The translations under genes were made by a program, and so were the position numbers. This document shows positions 17,935 through 26,489 of a stretch of DNA of 64,000 nt, piece after piece; the stretch's first letter is position 1; every line of letters begins with the position of its first letter. Under the pieces are notes generated by a model that was given only the letters and a program-made list of their open reading frames with translations, was not told the origin of the DNA and searched no databases. Source of the stretch: Pedobacter cryoconitis (lineage in GTDB: Bacteria; Bacteroidota; Bacteroidia; Sphingobacteriales; Sphingobacteriaceae); contig JAAAFW010000003.1 of assembly GCA_019352875.1 (NCBI GenBank), positions 1-64,000 on the forward strand. Direction: 5' to 3'.

Positions 17935-19650
17935 ATGAAAAACTTAAAATATATAGCAGTCACCATATTACTATTCAGCATACTTTCCTGTTCGAAGGAC
18001 TTTCTGGATAAAAAACCACAGGGAGAATTAACCGAAGAACAGCTAACCAGCCAGGATGGTGTTGAAGGTTTACTGATTGGTACTTATGGTCTACTCAATG
18101 GAAACATAGACGGTACCTGGGGAAACTACGGTGCCGCCCCAAGTCAATGGATAATCGGAGAAGTAACTTCTGACAATGCACACAAAGGGTCCAGTAACGG
18201 GGATCAGCCCGATATGAATGCGCTGGAGCAACATACGCCTACCAGCGTCAATGATAACCTGGAGAATCTATGGAACAGATGTTTCGAAGGTATCCAACGG
18301 GCAAATAATACACTGAAGATTCTAGCTTCCCTGCAAGCCGGTAACGGTAGCGCTAAATTCGGTGCTGAAAGAGAGAAAGAAATTCAGGGTGAAGCACGTT
18401 TATTGCGCGCTCACTATTATTTCTTCCTGGTACGTGCATTCAAAGATGTACCTTATATCTCTGAAACTACAACAACACCTACTGTTCCGAATGATAAGGA
18501 TATTTATCCTGAAATTCAGGCTGACCTTGAATTTGCAGTTGCAAACCTGGGCACGGCTAAACCAAAAGGAGAGATAGGCCGTATGGATAAGTACTCAGCA
18601 CAGGCCTATTTAGGTAAGGTATTACTTTATCAAAAGAAATATGCTGAGGCATATGCGCAATTGAATGCCGTAGTTGTTGCCAAACCTGCCTTGAATACTC
18701 TTCCTTTCACAGATAACTTTGATATCACCAAAGAAAATGGTCCTGAATCAATCGTTACCGTACAACACTCAGTAGGTACAGATGGTACCGGTGGTGAGAA
18801 TGGTAATGTGGGTGATATGCTGAATTTCCCTTATGGAAATGGTTTACCAATCGCCTGCTGTGGATTTTATCAGCCATCTGTTGATCTGGCGAGTGCCTAT
18901 AAAGTTGATGCAAACGGACTGCCTTTACTGGACGGTTCTTACAGAAACAACCCTTACAAATCTGACTTTGGTTTAACAGCCGCTCAAAAAGCAGCGTACA
19001 AGGTAGACCAAACACTTGCGCTTGATCCAAGAATTGATTATACCATGGGCAGAAGAGGTGTTCCTTTCCGCGACTGGGGTATTATGACTGGTGACTCATG
19101 GATTCGTGATGCGACAAATGGCGGACCTTTCGTAAATTACAAAAATACGATTGAAGCCGCACAAATTGCAAGCGGCACAGGTCCTGGTAATACGAACATT
19201 ACCGGTTTGAACGTTAACCTGATTCGTTTAGCTGATGTTTACCTGATGGCTGCAGAATGTGCAGTTGAAACAGGTGATCTGGGCAGAGCTATGACATTGG
19301 TTAATGCGGTACGTGCCCGTGCTGCGCTTCTTCCTGGAAAAACTATTGGTGGTGCACCTGCAGCAAACTACAAAGTTGGACAGTATACGTCATTCCCTAA
19401 CCCAACCTATGCAAGAAATGCAGTTCGTTTCGAGCGCAGACTGGAGTTAGCAATGGAAGGACACCGTTTCTATGACCTGGTACGCTGGGGTATTGCGAAA
19501 GAAACGCTGGAAAGCTATTTTGGCTTTGAAGGTGGGTTTTTCAACTATCTTAAAGGTTTAACCATAGAAGCACGTGATACGCACTTCCCAATTCCTCAGC
19601 AACAAATTGACCGTAGTGGTGGGGTGCTTAAACAAAGTACAGGTTATTAA
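17935..19650 (+). CDS. SusD/RagB-type lipoprotein, pair 2
   Basis: A 571-residue SusD homologue with lipobox ILSC (Cys19) and the N-terminal family motif SKDFLDKKPQGELT. Conserved segments include GEARLLRAHYYFFLVRAFKD, RMDKYSAQAYLGKVLLYQKK and, near the C-terminus, RRLELAMEGHRFYDLVRWG and FPIPQQQIDRSGG. It is somewhat longer than pair 1 SusD because of inserted loops in the C-terminal half (CCGFYQPSVDLAS region), which may shape ligand choice. It is surface-exposed and works with the upstream SusC. The terminator 37 nt after the stop ends this unit. Confidence 0.94.
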   Translation: MKNLKYIAVTILLFSILSCSKDFLDKKPQGELTEEQLTSQDGVEGLLIGTYGLLNGNIDGTWGNYGAAPSQWIIGEVTSDNAHKGSSNGDQPDMNALEQHTPTSVNDNLENLWNRCFEGIQRANNTLKILASLQAGNGSAKFGAEREKEIQGEARLLRAHYYFFLVRAFKDVPYISETTTTPTVPNDKDIYPEIQADLEFAVANLGTAKPKGEIGRMDKYSAQAYLGKVLLYQKKYAEAYAQLNAVVVAKPALNTLPFTDNFDITKENGPESIVTVQHSVGTDGTGGENGNVGDMLNFPYGNGLPIACCGFYQPSVDLASAYKVDANGLPLLDGSYRNNPYKSDFGLTAAQKAAYKVDQTLALDPRIDYTMGRRGVPFRDWGIMTGDSWIRDATNGGPFVNYKNTIEAAQIASGTGPGNTNITGLNVNLIRLADVYLMAAECAVETGDLGRAMTLVNAVRARAALLPGKTIGGAPAANYKVGQYTSFPNPTYARNAVRFERRLELAMEGHRFYDLVRWGIAKETLESYFGFEGGFFNYLKGLTIEARDTHFPIPQQQIDRSGGVLKQSTGY

Positions 19651-19678
19651 AATCCGATGTTAAATTCTAATTAATTCT

Positions 19679-19686
19679 TATTTTTG
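19679..19686 (+). promoter_or_regulatory. -7 promoter element of esterase gene
   Basis: TATTTTTG matches TAnnTTTG exactly, but no good -33 TTTG is seen. The predicted start point falls within the left arm of the adjacent terminator hairpin. Confidence 0.45.
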
Positions 19687-19687
19687 C

Positions 19688-19720
19688 AAAGACCCGTCTG
19701 GTAAACAGGCGGGTCTTTTA
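19688..19720 (+). terminator. Terminator after SusD pair 2
   Basis: A 13-bp stem AAAGACCCGTCTG / CAGGCGGGTCTTT (one T-G pair) with loop GTAAA and a T-rich right arm. It sits between susD and the next start codon. Confidence 0.8.
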
Positions 19721-19732
19721 AATTTAGCTCCG

Positions 19733-20524
19733 ATGAAACACTTCAATAGCTTTGCCTGCTTTATTTTATACCTGCTTTTTAATATAAGCTGTCAGGCTCA
19801 GGAATTTAGCTCATATCAAAAGGAAATCTATACAGAAGGTAAGGACACACTGGCCTACAGAATTCTCCTGCCGGAAAACTTCGATCCCACAAAAAAATAC
19901 CCTGTTTTATTCTTTCTGCACGGAGCAGGTGAAAGAGGAAATGATAACAACAGCCAGTTAACACACGGGGGTAAGCTATTTTTGAAACCAGACGTTAGAA
20001 AAAACTTTCCGGCAATAATTATTTTCCCACAATGTGCAGAAAGCAGCTATTGGTCTAATGTTGTCTTTACACCCCCGGGAGAGAAAGAAAGATTTGACTT
20101 CCAAAAGGGTGGAAAACCGACAGAATCCATGCATGCGCTACTTGGATTGGTAGATCAAATACTAAAAAAACCATATGTGAACCTAAATCAGGTTTATGTT
20201 GGTGGTCTTTCTATGGGCGGAATGGGTACGTATGAAATTCTAAGACGCAAACCGAAAACGTTTGCCGCAGCCTTCAGTATTTGTGGAGGCGATAATGTGG
20301 CAAATGTCGAAAAATATAAAAATGTTCCGTTATGGATTTTCCATGGTGCTAAAGATGACGTTGTCAATCCTGCATTTTCAAAATCTATTGCCAACCAGCT
20401 GAAAATTATAGGTAAAGAAGTGAAATTTACGGTTTATCCGGAGGCCAATCACAATAGTTGGGATAATGCGCTTGCTGAACCGCAGCTGTTGCCTTGGTTG
20501 TTCAGTCATCAGAAAATTAGGTAG
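19733..20524 (+). CDS. Alpha/beta-hydrolase lipoprotein, esterase/peptidase-like
   Basis: A 263-residue protein with lipobox NISC (Cys20) and an alpha/beta-hydrolase domain of the PHB-depolymerase/dienelactone-hydrolase type: PVLFFLHGAGERG for the oxyanion region, GGLSMGGMG with nucleophile Ser160, Asp in FHGAKDDVVN and His in EANHNSW. Members near SusC/SusD genes often remove acyl decorations from glycans (carbohydrate esterase role), which is the likeliest job here. It has its own -7 element, and a hairpin of the conserved-core family begins 9 nt after its stop. The acyl group and substrate are not deducible. Confidence 0.82.
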   Translation: MKHFNSFACFILYLLFNISCQAQEFSSYQKEIYTEGKDTLAYRILLPENFDPTKKYPVLFFLHGAGERGNDNNSQLTHGGKLFLKPDVRKNFPAIIIFPQCAESSYWSNVVFTPPGEKERFDFQKGGKPTESMHALLGLVDQILKKPYVNLNQVYVGGLSMGGMGTYEILRRKPKTFAAAFSICGGDNVANVEKYKNVPLWIFHGAKDDVVNPAFSKSIANQLKIIGKEVKFTVYPEANHNSWDNALAEPQLLPWLFSHQKIR

Positions 20525-20532
20525 ATTTTAAC

Positions 20533-20613
20533 AAAATAAAAAAGGTTTTATGTTTTAGTCGGGCTACAGCAGAGCTGTGAGGCCCTTTAAAATATAAAAC
20601 CTTTTTTTATTTT
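20533..20613 (+). repeat. Conserved-core hairpin element, copy A
   Basis: The outer arms at 20533-20557 and 20588-20613 pair with one bulged A and one G-T. The 30-nt core (20558-20587) contains GGGC...GCCC enclosing ACAGC-AGA-GCTGT. The element begins 9 nt after the esterase stop and reads in the same direction. T runs on both strands make it a likely bidirectional intrinsic terminator. It belongs to a four-copy family in this window. Confidence 0.88.
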
Positions 20614-20659
20614 GGGTTTCTCTACAGGTAAGTTTTCTTATTCCTGGTGTATCCGGATT

Positions 20660-20784
20660 TGGAGATGAACCCATGTATCGGCTAATTAGTCGTGGATTTT
20701 GTCAGGGTTCCAGGACGGGCATAATTTTAGTGTTATTCCGGTATTGAAGTGGAGATGAACCCATGTATCGTTTGAATAGTCGTG
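20660..20784. repeat. Imperfect direct repeat, one copy inside the AraC gene 3' end
   Basis: GGAGATGAACCCATGTATCG occurs at 20661-20680 and again at 20751-20770, followed in both by 14 nt with 10 matches ending AGTCGTG. The spacing is 90 bp. The right copy encodes RLFKRYMGSSP of the AraC protein. The left copy lies after its stop codon and would encode a similar RLISRYMGSSP if read, so it is a duplicated 3'-end fragment. Confidence 0.8.
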
Positions 20785-21610
20785 AAAAATAAAATGGGTC
20801 GGTATAGCCTAGAATTACGGCGATTTCTTTAATGGTATTTTGATTAAGAAATAGCAGCTGGCAAGCCTTTTGCATTTTCAAATGGATGAAATAATCCATG
20901 GGTGGCATACCAGTATGGCTGCGAAAGAGATTTGAAAAATACGAGTTTGAAAGGAATGCTCGTTTTGCAAGTTCTTCTACAGTGATCCTTTTATAGATAT
21001 TATCCTTCATATACCGGATGCTTTCTTCACTAAAATGCTGCTGAGAATCCTCTGGATTGGGTTTAACGGGATTGTTAAATAATAGTTTGGCCAAGAACTG
21101 GAATAAAGAAAAATTTGCATTGCATAAATTATCCATGCTGTATCCTAATTCCAGACAGTTATACATATGTTCCCAAGAGGAAACAAGTAACGGGTCATAT
21201 GGAATCGTACGGGGTTCGCCAGACAGCTTAAATTTCAGAGCCGAATTAAAGTCGGACAGCTCCTCTCCTTTGTAATGGACCCAGTAAATTGTCCAGGGGC
21301 TCAGGCTATCGGCGCCGTAACAGATATAGGATTTGGTGGCCTGAAGGATATAGAACTGATTGGCTTCCAGGATTATCTTTCTTTCACCTAATATTATCCA
21401 GCCAACTCCTTGCGTACAATAAAATATAATATTATCGGAACAACCCGATGGCCGCTCCCGGAAATGAGAACGGGCATTAGGAAAATACCCGATATGGGTG
21501 ATGTACAGGTGAAATAGAGACGGAAATTTTCCGTGATAATCTGCTAAAAGCTGTTTCGGTAAGCTGATGATTTTTTCTCCCTGAAAACCTTTCTGAATCT
21601 TCCGCTCCAT
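20702..21610 (-). CDS. AraC-family transcriptional regulator
   Basis: A 302-residue protein with an N-terminal cupin-like effector domain (about 35-150; SGCSDNIIFYCTQGVGWIIL, WTIYWVHYKGEEL) and a C-terminal double helix-turn-helix domain (about 195-290; ITVEELAKRAFLSNSYFSNL, IKEIAVILGYTDPFYFSRLF, ending SPLQYRNN). This layout is typical of sugar-responsive AraC regulators. It is divergent from the GH95-like gene (153 bp apart) and likely controls it in response to a released sugar. Its 3' end carries one half of a duplicated 34-bp segment, the other half lying just beyond the stop. Confidence 0.9.
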   Translation of the reverse strand: MERKIQKGFQGEKIISLPKQLLADYHGKFPSLFHLYITHIGYFPNARSHFRERPSGCSDNIIFYCTQGVGWIILGERKIILEANQFYILQATKSYICYGADSLSPWTIYWVHYKGEELSDFNSALKFKLSGEPRTIPYDPLLVSSWEHMYNCLELGYSMDNLCNANFSLFQFLAKLLFNNPVKPNPEDSQQHFSEESIRYMKDNIYKRITVEELAKRAFLSNSYFSNLFRSHTGMPPMDYFIHLKMQKACQLLFLNQNTIKEIAVILGYTDPFYFSRLFKRYMGSSPLQYRNNTKIMPVLEP

Positions 21611-21684
21611 TTCAATAGACTAATATTTGTTTAGAAAAATACATATAATCTCAGAATAATCCATTCATATCACAGAATCCGCTA

Positions 21685-21715
21685 TTTCATACCTCTGTAC
21701 CATCAAGTATTTTTG
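21685..21715 (+). promoter_or_regulatory. Promoter of GH95-like gene
   Basis: TATTTTTG at 21708-21715 is an exact -7 match. TTTC at 21685-21688 is a 3/4 match to the -33 element at the right spacing of 19 nt. It lies in the divergent space shared with the AraC gene. Confidence 0.55.
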
Positions 21716-21762
21716 ACAGCATAATACTTTACAACCAAATATCTCATTCTAACAAATTACCT

Positions 21763-24252
21763 ATGCGACTTCTGACCAACAGGTTTAGCCTACTCGGAAT
21801 ACTATTCCTGATTTTAAGTAACGGCACCTTAACTACATCTGCGCAATCTGTAGCTCAGAAAAAAGCCGCCGGGCACAATCTTTACCGTGATAAACCAGCA
21901 ACCGATTTCTTTGAAGGAGCTTTATTGGGAAATGGCGCAATGGGTGTGAATGTCACGACCAGACCGGATGCCGTCGTTTTATATTTCGGGCATAACAATG
22001 TTTGGGATATCCGTATCGCAGAAAATCATAAGGATGAAATAGGGACCTTCCAGGAGATATTTGAAAAAGTTACTAAAATACCAACAACTCTCAAACACCT
22101 GACGGATGATGACTGGTATAAATCCTACAATAAAATGACCGCGGACAACTATAGTAAAGCATATCCAAGGCCATTCCCCTGCGGATCTATAGTTCTTAGT
22201 TTCGACCGCCGTAAAACTACCTTATTAGGGCACAAGCTGGATATCTCCAATGGTGTATGCACGGTCTTTTTTCTCGATGAAAGAAATGAAAAAAATGAGC
22301 TTAAGATCTTTACAGATATGCAATCAGACAAACTATGGATGAAATATACGAATAGTAAAGACGAATTGATAGCTCACCCATTTTCAAGGATACGTCTGAT
22401 ACCAGACCCGGCAACTCCTCCAGAATTCCCGAAATATACAACTCAGGAAAATTTGGCGGCAGGCAGACTTTCTTTCAGACAAATACTACCAAAGAGCGAG
22501 CAAGCCTCAAGAAATGCACAACCTAAGGATAGAGCATTCAGCTTAAATATAGAATTGAATAGTCAGTTATCAAAAAAAGACCGTATTAACTGGTATGGTA
22601 ATGCACAGTCTATGAATGTACTGGAGGCTAATTTCCCGGACCAGACTCAATTCTTCGCCTGCATCTCTCTAAAAGAAGGACTGGATTCCCAGGTATCTGC
22701 CGCATTTACTCCTGGGATTAAAATATCGGCAGACACGCTCAGCCACACACTATCGGAAAACTATAAGCACTGGGACCAATACTGGAACAAATCTTATGTT
22801 GTTTTGGATGACAGTTTTCTGGAACAGATCTGGTACAGGAATTTGTATTTTCTAAACTGTGCAGTGAAAGCGGGTGTTACCTGCCCCGGATTATTTGCGA
22901 ACTGGAGTTATAAAGATATAGGAACAGCCTGGCATGGTGATTATCACATGAATTATAATACCCAGCAACCATTCTGGGTCACATTTTCCAGCAACCGGCT
23001 GGAAAAGAATCTCCCTTATGTTGAGTTGATTGAATCTCTGATGCCGGTAAGCAGGTCCTGGGCCAAAAATTACTATAAACTTCCGGGAGCCTATTTTCCG
23101 CATTCGGCTTATCCTGTAGAAATGAGTATTAACCCCTACCCGATTCCAGACTGGGGGTGGGAAGTAAGCGAAACTCCCTGGGCAATACAAGGACTCTGGT
23201 GGCATTATCTCTACTCTGCAGATAAAGATTTCCTAAAAAACAGAGCCTATGAACCGATAAAAGCCGCGGTAGAATTTCTAGTTGCTTATATGCAAAGAAG
23301 CGAGGCCACAGATCCCAACCGATGGAAAGATGGTAAATTTCATATTTTCCCGACGGTTCCTCCGGAATTGTATGGTCTGCGCCCGGGTTTTCAGTACAAT
23401 TATGATACAAATGCTGATCTCAGCCTTACCAGCTTCGCATTTAAAGCTTTTCAGCAGGCGACCAAAGTATTGGGCAAATCACAGACTGAGAAGGTTTTAT
23501 TAGAACAAATAGATACTATTTTATCTAAATTTCCGGAATACCCTACTACGGAATCGGCTTCAAATGGAAAGATCCTTGTTTCTGTGCCTGGAGAACATGA
23601 TCAGGTTGTCTACAATGTCCCCCTCCCGCTATTTACGGTATTCCCTGCCGAGGAACATGGTTTACATTCAGATCCGGAAACACAGAAAATCCTGACTAAC
23701 ACTTTCAATAATCAACAAAATGAGGGCGGAAATGATATTGTATTCCAGAACATCCAGGCGGCCAGAATTGGAAAGCTGGACCTGGAAGCTTTTAAAAGGC
23801 ATGTTAATTATGCCCTCTTACCTAACGGAACGGTTACGGATGCAGTGATGCAAACTGGTGGCAGATATGATGATCTGACTGACTATCTGTATATGGGGAA
23901 AATGGGGATCTGGTTTGAAAACTTTGCACTTCCAGCTGTAATAAATGAATGTCTATTACAGGGATATAATGGAAAAATTCGTCTGTTCCCGAACTGGCCA
24001 CTGGCAAAGGATGCTTCTTTCACAGATCTTCGTACTGCAGGTGCATTTTTAGTAAGTGCATCGCTGAAAAATAAAAAGATACAGCAGGTACGTATTTATA
24101 GCGAAAAGGGAGAGAAGCTGACTTTTATCAATCCATGGGATAGTGGATACTATCAGCGTAGTGGTAAAGGTGATAAAATAGAATTTACTTCGAAGGAGTT
24201 ATCACTGGATACAAGGTCTGGTGAGACGGTAACTTTCTTTTCCAAAAAATAA
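21763..24252 (+). CDS. GH95-like (alpha/alpha)6-barrel glycosidase
   Basis: An 829-residue secreted protein (signal peptide ending LTTSAQS). The N-terminal beta-sandwich begins with the clan-typical FFEGALLGNGAMGVNV and has FGHNNVWDIR. A central barrel has WHGDYHMNYNTQQPFW and WGWEVSETPWAIQGLWWHYL, and a C-terminal part has GKIRLFPNWPLAKDASFTDL, GAFLVSA and a final beta-domain. This order matches GH95 and its relatives (alpha-L-fucosidase or alpha-L-galactosidase in known members), but similarity to catalytic residues cannot be confirmed by eye, so substrate is open. It is paired with a divergent AraC regulator and not linked to a SusC/SusD pair. The stop codon lies inside the stem of hairpin copy B. 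Confidence 0.7.
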   Translation: MRLLTNRFSLLGILFLILSNGTLTTSAQSVAQKKAAGHNLYRDKPATDFFEGALLGNGAMGVNVTTRPDAVVLYFGHNNVWDIRIAENHKDEIGTFQEIFEKVTKIPTTLKHLTDDDWYKSYNKMTADNYSKAYPRPFPCGSIVLSFDRRKTTLLGHKLDISNGVCTVFFLDERNEKNELKIFTDMQSDKLWMKYTNSKDELIAHPFSRIRLIPDPATPPEFPKYTTQENLAAGRLSFRQILPKSEQASRNAQPKDRAFSLNIELNSQLSKKDRINWYGNAQSMNVLEANFPDQTQFFACISLKEGLDSQVSAAFTPGIKISADTLSHTLSENYKHWDQYWNKSYVVLDDSFLEQIWYRNLYFLNCAVKAGVTCPGLFANWSYKDIGTAWHGDYHMNYNTQQPFWVTFSSNRLEKNLPYVELIESLMPVSRSWAKNYYKLPGAYFPHSAYPVEMSINPYPIPDWGWEVSETPWAIQGLWWHYLYSADKDFLKNRAYEPIKAAVEFLVAYMQRSEATDPNRWKDGKFHIFPTVPPELYGLRPGFQYNYDTNADLSLTSFAFKAFQQATKVLGKSQTEKVLLEQIDTILSKFPEYPTTESASNGKILVSVPGEHDQVVYNVPLPLFTVFPAEEHGLHSDPETQKILTNTFNNQQNEGGNDIVFQNIQAARIGKLDLEAFKRHVNYALLPNGTVTDAVMQTGGRYDDLTDYLYMGKMGIWFENFALPAVINECLLQGYNGKIRLFPNWPLAKDASFTDLRTAGAFLVSASLKNKKIQQVRIYSEKGEKLTFINPWDSGYYQRSGKGDKIEFTSKELSLDTRSGETVTFFSKK

Positions 24253-24330
24253 TAAAAAGTGCTTTATGTTTTAGTCGGGCTACAGCAGAGCTGTGAGGCC
24301 CTTTAAAACATAAAGCACTTTTTATTATTT
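24247..24330 (+). repeat. Conserved-core hairpin element, copy B
   Basis: Perfect 27-bp arms at 24247-24273 and 24304-24330 enclose a 30-nt core identical to copy A. The left arm overlaps the last codon and stop of the GH95-like gene. AT-rich ends with A and T runs suggest termination in both directions; the convergent SDR gene lies to the right, beyond the tandem array. Confidence 0.9.
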
Positions 24331-24386
24331 AAGTTTTGTCACCATGTAAGTTCCCTTAGCCGGTTTTTTTTGTACGGGTGTTTTCT

Positions 24387-24853
24387 GGACAGGCTTGTTA
24401 GAATTGCTTTGTGTGGCGAACAGGTAAGGTTATTTGGACAGGCTTGCTAGAATTGCTTCTTGTGGCGAACAGGTAAGGTTTTCTGGACAGGCTTGCTAGA
24501 ATTACTTTGTGTGGCTAACAGGTAAGATCTTTTAGACAGGCTTGTTTAGAGTTGCTTCTTGTGGCTAATAGGTAAGGTTATTTGGACAGGCTTGCTAGAA
24601 TTGCTTTGTGTGGCCAACAGGTCAGGTTATTTGGACAGGCTTGTTAGAATTACTTTGTGTGGCTAACAGGTAAGGTTTTCTGGACAGGCTTGTTAGAATT
24701 GCTTCTTGTGGCGAACAGGTAAGGTTTTCTGGACAGGCTTGCTGGAATTGCTTTGTGTGGCCAACAGGTCAGGTTATTTGGACAGGCTTGTTAGAATTGC
24801 TTCTTGTGGCGAACAGGTCAGGTTATTTGGACAGGCTTGTTAGAATTGCTATT
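24387..24853. repeat. Tandem array, ten units of 49 bp
   Basis: Unit starts (GGACAGGCTTG or close) at 24387, 24436, 24485, 24534, 24584, 24633, 24682, 24731, 24780 and 24829. Spacing is 49 bp except one of 50, and the last unit is partial. Units vary at a few positions (CTTTGTGTGG or CTTCTTGTGG; GGTTTTCT or GGTTATTT). The period is not a multiple of 3 and no ORF runs through, so it is non-coding. There are no spacers, so it is not CRISPR. It fills the space between convergent genes. Confidence 0.95.
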
Positions 24854-24873
24854 GGATAAATGTTCCTTTTTTT

Positions 24874-25668
24874 CTAAGTAGTTGGAATTGTACCTCCGTC
24901 GATGATATATTCGGTCCCGGTTAGGTAGCCTGCACGTGGTGAGACTAGAAATCCGACCAATTCTGCAACTTCTTCTGGCTGGGCTGGTCTGCCGAATGGA
25001 ATGCCTCCAAGAGAGTCCATGACGCTTTGTGTGGCTTGTTCGATTGTATTCCCGGAGCTTTCGGCAATCCTCTCCATCATTCTGGTAGCGGATGTGGTCA
25101 TTATCCAGCCTGGTGAGACAGTGAGTACACGAATTCCTTTTGGGGCGACTTCATTGGACAAACTTTTACTGTAATTGACCAACCCTGCTTTTGCAGCGGC
25201 ATACGGAAGGGTTGAATCATACAATGGAAGCCGAGCCTGAATAGAGGCTATATGAATGATAACGCCGGATCCTGTTCTAATCATGTCAGGTAGAAACCCT
25301 CTGTCAAGACGTACGGGTGATAGTAAATTTACCTGGAGCGTATCTTCCCAGTCTTTATCGGATAGTACTTCAAAACCACCGCCAGGTGTTTCTGATCCAC
25401 CCATGTTATTGATAAGGATATCAATGATGCCAAAAGTGGATTTCACTTCCTGAATAAGTTTCTGCGATCCTTCGGAGGTACTCAAATCGGCTGCAATAAA
25501 ATGTAGTTCTTTATCTTCACGTTCAGGGGTATTTCTGGCAGTGATGATCACTCTGGCACCGGCTTCTAGTAACCGCTTGGCAATGGCTTTACCAGCACCC
25601 TTTGTACCGCCTGTTACTAGGGCCGTTTTACCCGATAGTTCATTATTGAAATTAAACTCTTGTTCCAT
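24874..25668 (-). CDS. SDR-family NAD(P)-dependent oxidoreductase
   Basis: A 264-residue classical short-chain dehydrogenase. The cofactor motif is TGGTKGAGKAIA near the N-terminus, NNMGG stands in for NNAG, the catalytic Ser is in HIASIQ, YAAAK is the Tyr/Lys pair, and the C-terminus ends GYLTGTEYIIDGGT. It is cytosolic. It is divergent from an HxlR-type regulator (127 bp apart), an arrangement often seen with regulator-controlled detoxification or quinone/aldehyde oxidoreductases. The substrate is unknown. Its stop lies 21 nt from the 49-bp tandem array. Confidence 0.9.
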   Translation of the reverse strand: MEQEFNFNNELSGKTALVTGGTKGAGKAIAKRLLEAGARVIITARNTPEREDKELHFIAADLSTSEGSQKLIQEVKSTFGIIDILINNMGGSETPGGGFEVLSDKDWEDTLQVNLLSPVRLDRGFLPDMIRTGSGVIIHIASIQARLPLYDSTLPYAAAKAGLVNYSKSLSNEVAPKGIRVLTVSPGWIMTTSATRMMERIAESSGNTIEQATQSVMDSLGGIPFGRPAQPEEVAELVGFLVSPRAGYLTGTEYIIDGGTIPTT

Positions 25669-25795
25669 TTTCTGTTTTTATTTACAGCAAAACTCTGAGA
25701 TAATATCAGTCGGAACAAGTACGGATAATAGAATTGCATAGGGATAAATTCTTCCCCTATTGCACATTATGGAACGTTGAGCTAATTTTACAATT

Positions 25796-26173
25796 ATGTA
25801 CGAAAGAAAGATTCCTTTGAACCTGAACTGCGGTCTTGACCTTACTGGTGAAGTACTTTATGGAAAATGGAAAATACGCTTACTGTGGTTTATCAACCAA
25901 GGCACTCTTCGTCCAAGTGAATTGCTGCGTAAAATTCCGGATGCATCCCGCAGAGTACTCAATATTCAACTTAATGAGCTGGAGGAACATGGGCTTGTTT
26001 CAAAGCTAATATACCCACAGGTCCCACCGAAGGTGGAATACAGTTTAACGGAATTAGGAAATAGTTTAATACCCGTCATCTCTGCTTTAGGAAATTGGGG
26101 CGATCAAAATGAAGAACAGCTACGTAATAATATCTTGAAACGACGCGAAAACACAGGGGATAAAAAAGGTTAG
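25796..26173 (+). CDS. HxlR-family winged-helix regulator
   Basis: A 125-residue MarR-like HxlR protein: a short N-terminus with Cys12 (LNLNCGLDLTGEVLYGKWK), a winged helix (LRPSELLRKIPDASRRVLNI, LNELEEHGLVSKLIYPQVPP) and the family-typical KVEYSLTELGNSL. The N-terminal Cys is conserved in many family members that sense electrophiles or oxidants. It is divergently transcribed from the SDR gene and likely represses it and itself. No clear operator palindrome was identified. Hairpin copy C starts 5 nt after the stop. Confidence 0.9.
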   Translation: MYERKIPLNLNCGLDLTGEVLYGKWKIRLLWFINQGTLRPSELLRKIPDASRRVLNIQLNELEEHGLVSKLIYPQVPPKVEYSLTELGNSLIPVISALGNWGDQNEEQLRNNILKRRENTGDKKG

Positions 26174-26177
26174 TCAT

Positions 26178-26260
26178 TTAATTAAAAAAAGGCTTTATGT
26201 TTTAATCGGGCTACAGCAGAGCTGTGAGGCCCTTTAAAACATAAAGCCTTTTTTAATTAA
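26178..26260 (+). repeat. Conserved-core hairpin element, copy C
   Basis: Arms at 26178-26204 and 26235-26260 pair with one bulged A. The core at 26205-26234 differs from copies A and B only at its first base (A instead of G). The element starts 5 nt after the HxlR stop, in the same orientation. The next gene is on the same strand, so convergent transcription is not required for its placement. Confidence 0.9.
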
Positions 26261-26489
26261 CGGGATGACAATGTCCTATTCCAGCTCCGTCCAAATTGAA
26301 CAGGGATTATTAAGCAGTATTGGTTTTAATAGCCGAATCTTGCACGGAGATAACCTAGATGTCGAAGTCCATTCTGTTCGGGGTTTCCGTCCCTTTTTTA
26401 AATAGTTTGGTCACATTTTTCTAATAACCAATTCCGGATGTACTATTCTTGTCCAAAAGAATACCAATCAGCAGGATAGATCAAATGTT

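Noticed and set aside
24387..24853. CRISPR array
   Set aside because: Whole 49-bp units repeat without unique spacers, and there are no cas genes.
26271..26405. 44-codon ORF after hairpin copy C
   Set aside because: It has an ATG and stop but no recognisable family, signal or promoter; its length is within chance expectation. Kept only as a note.
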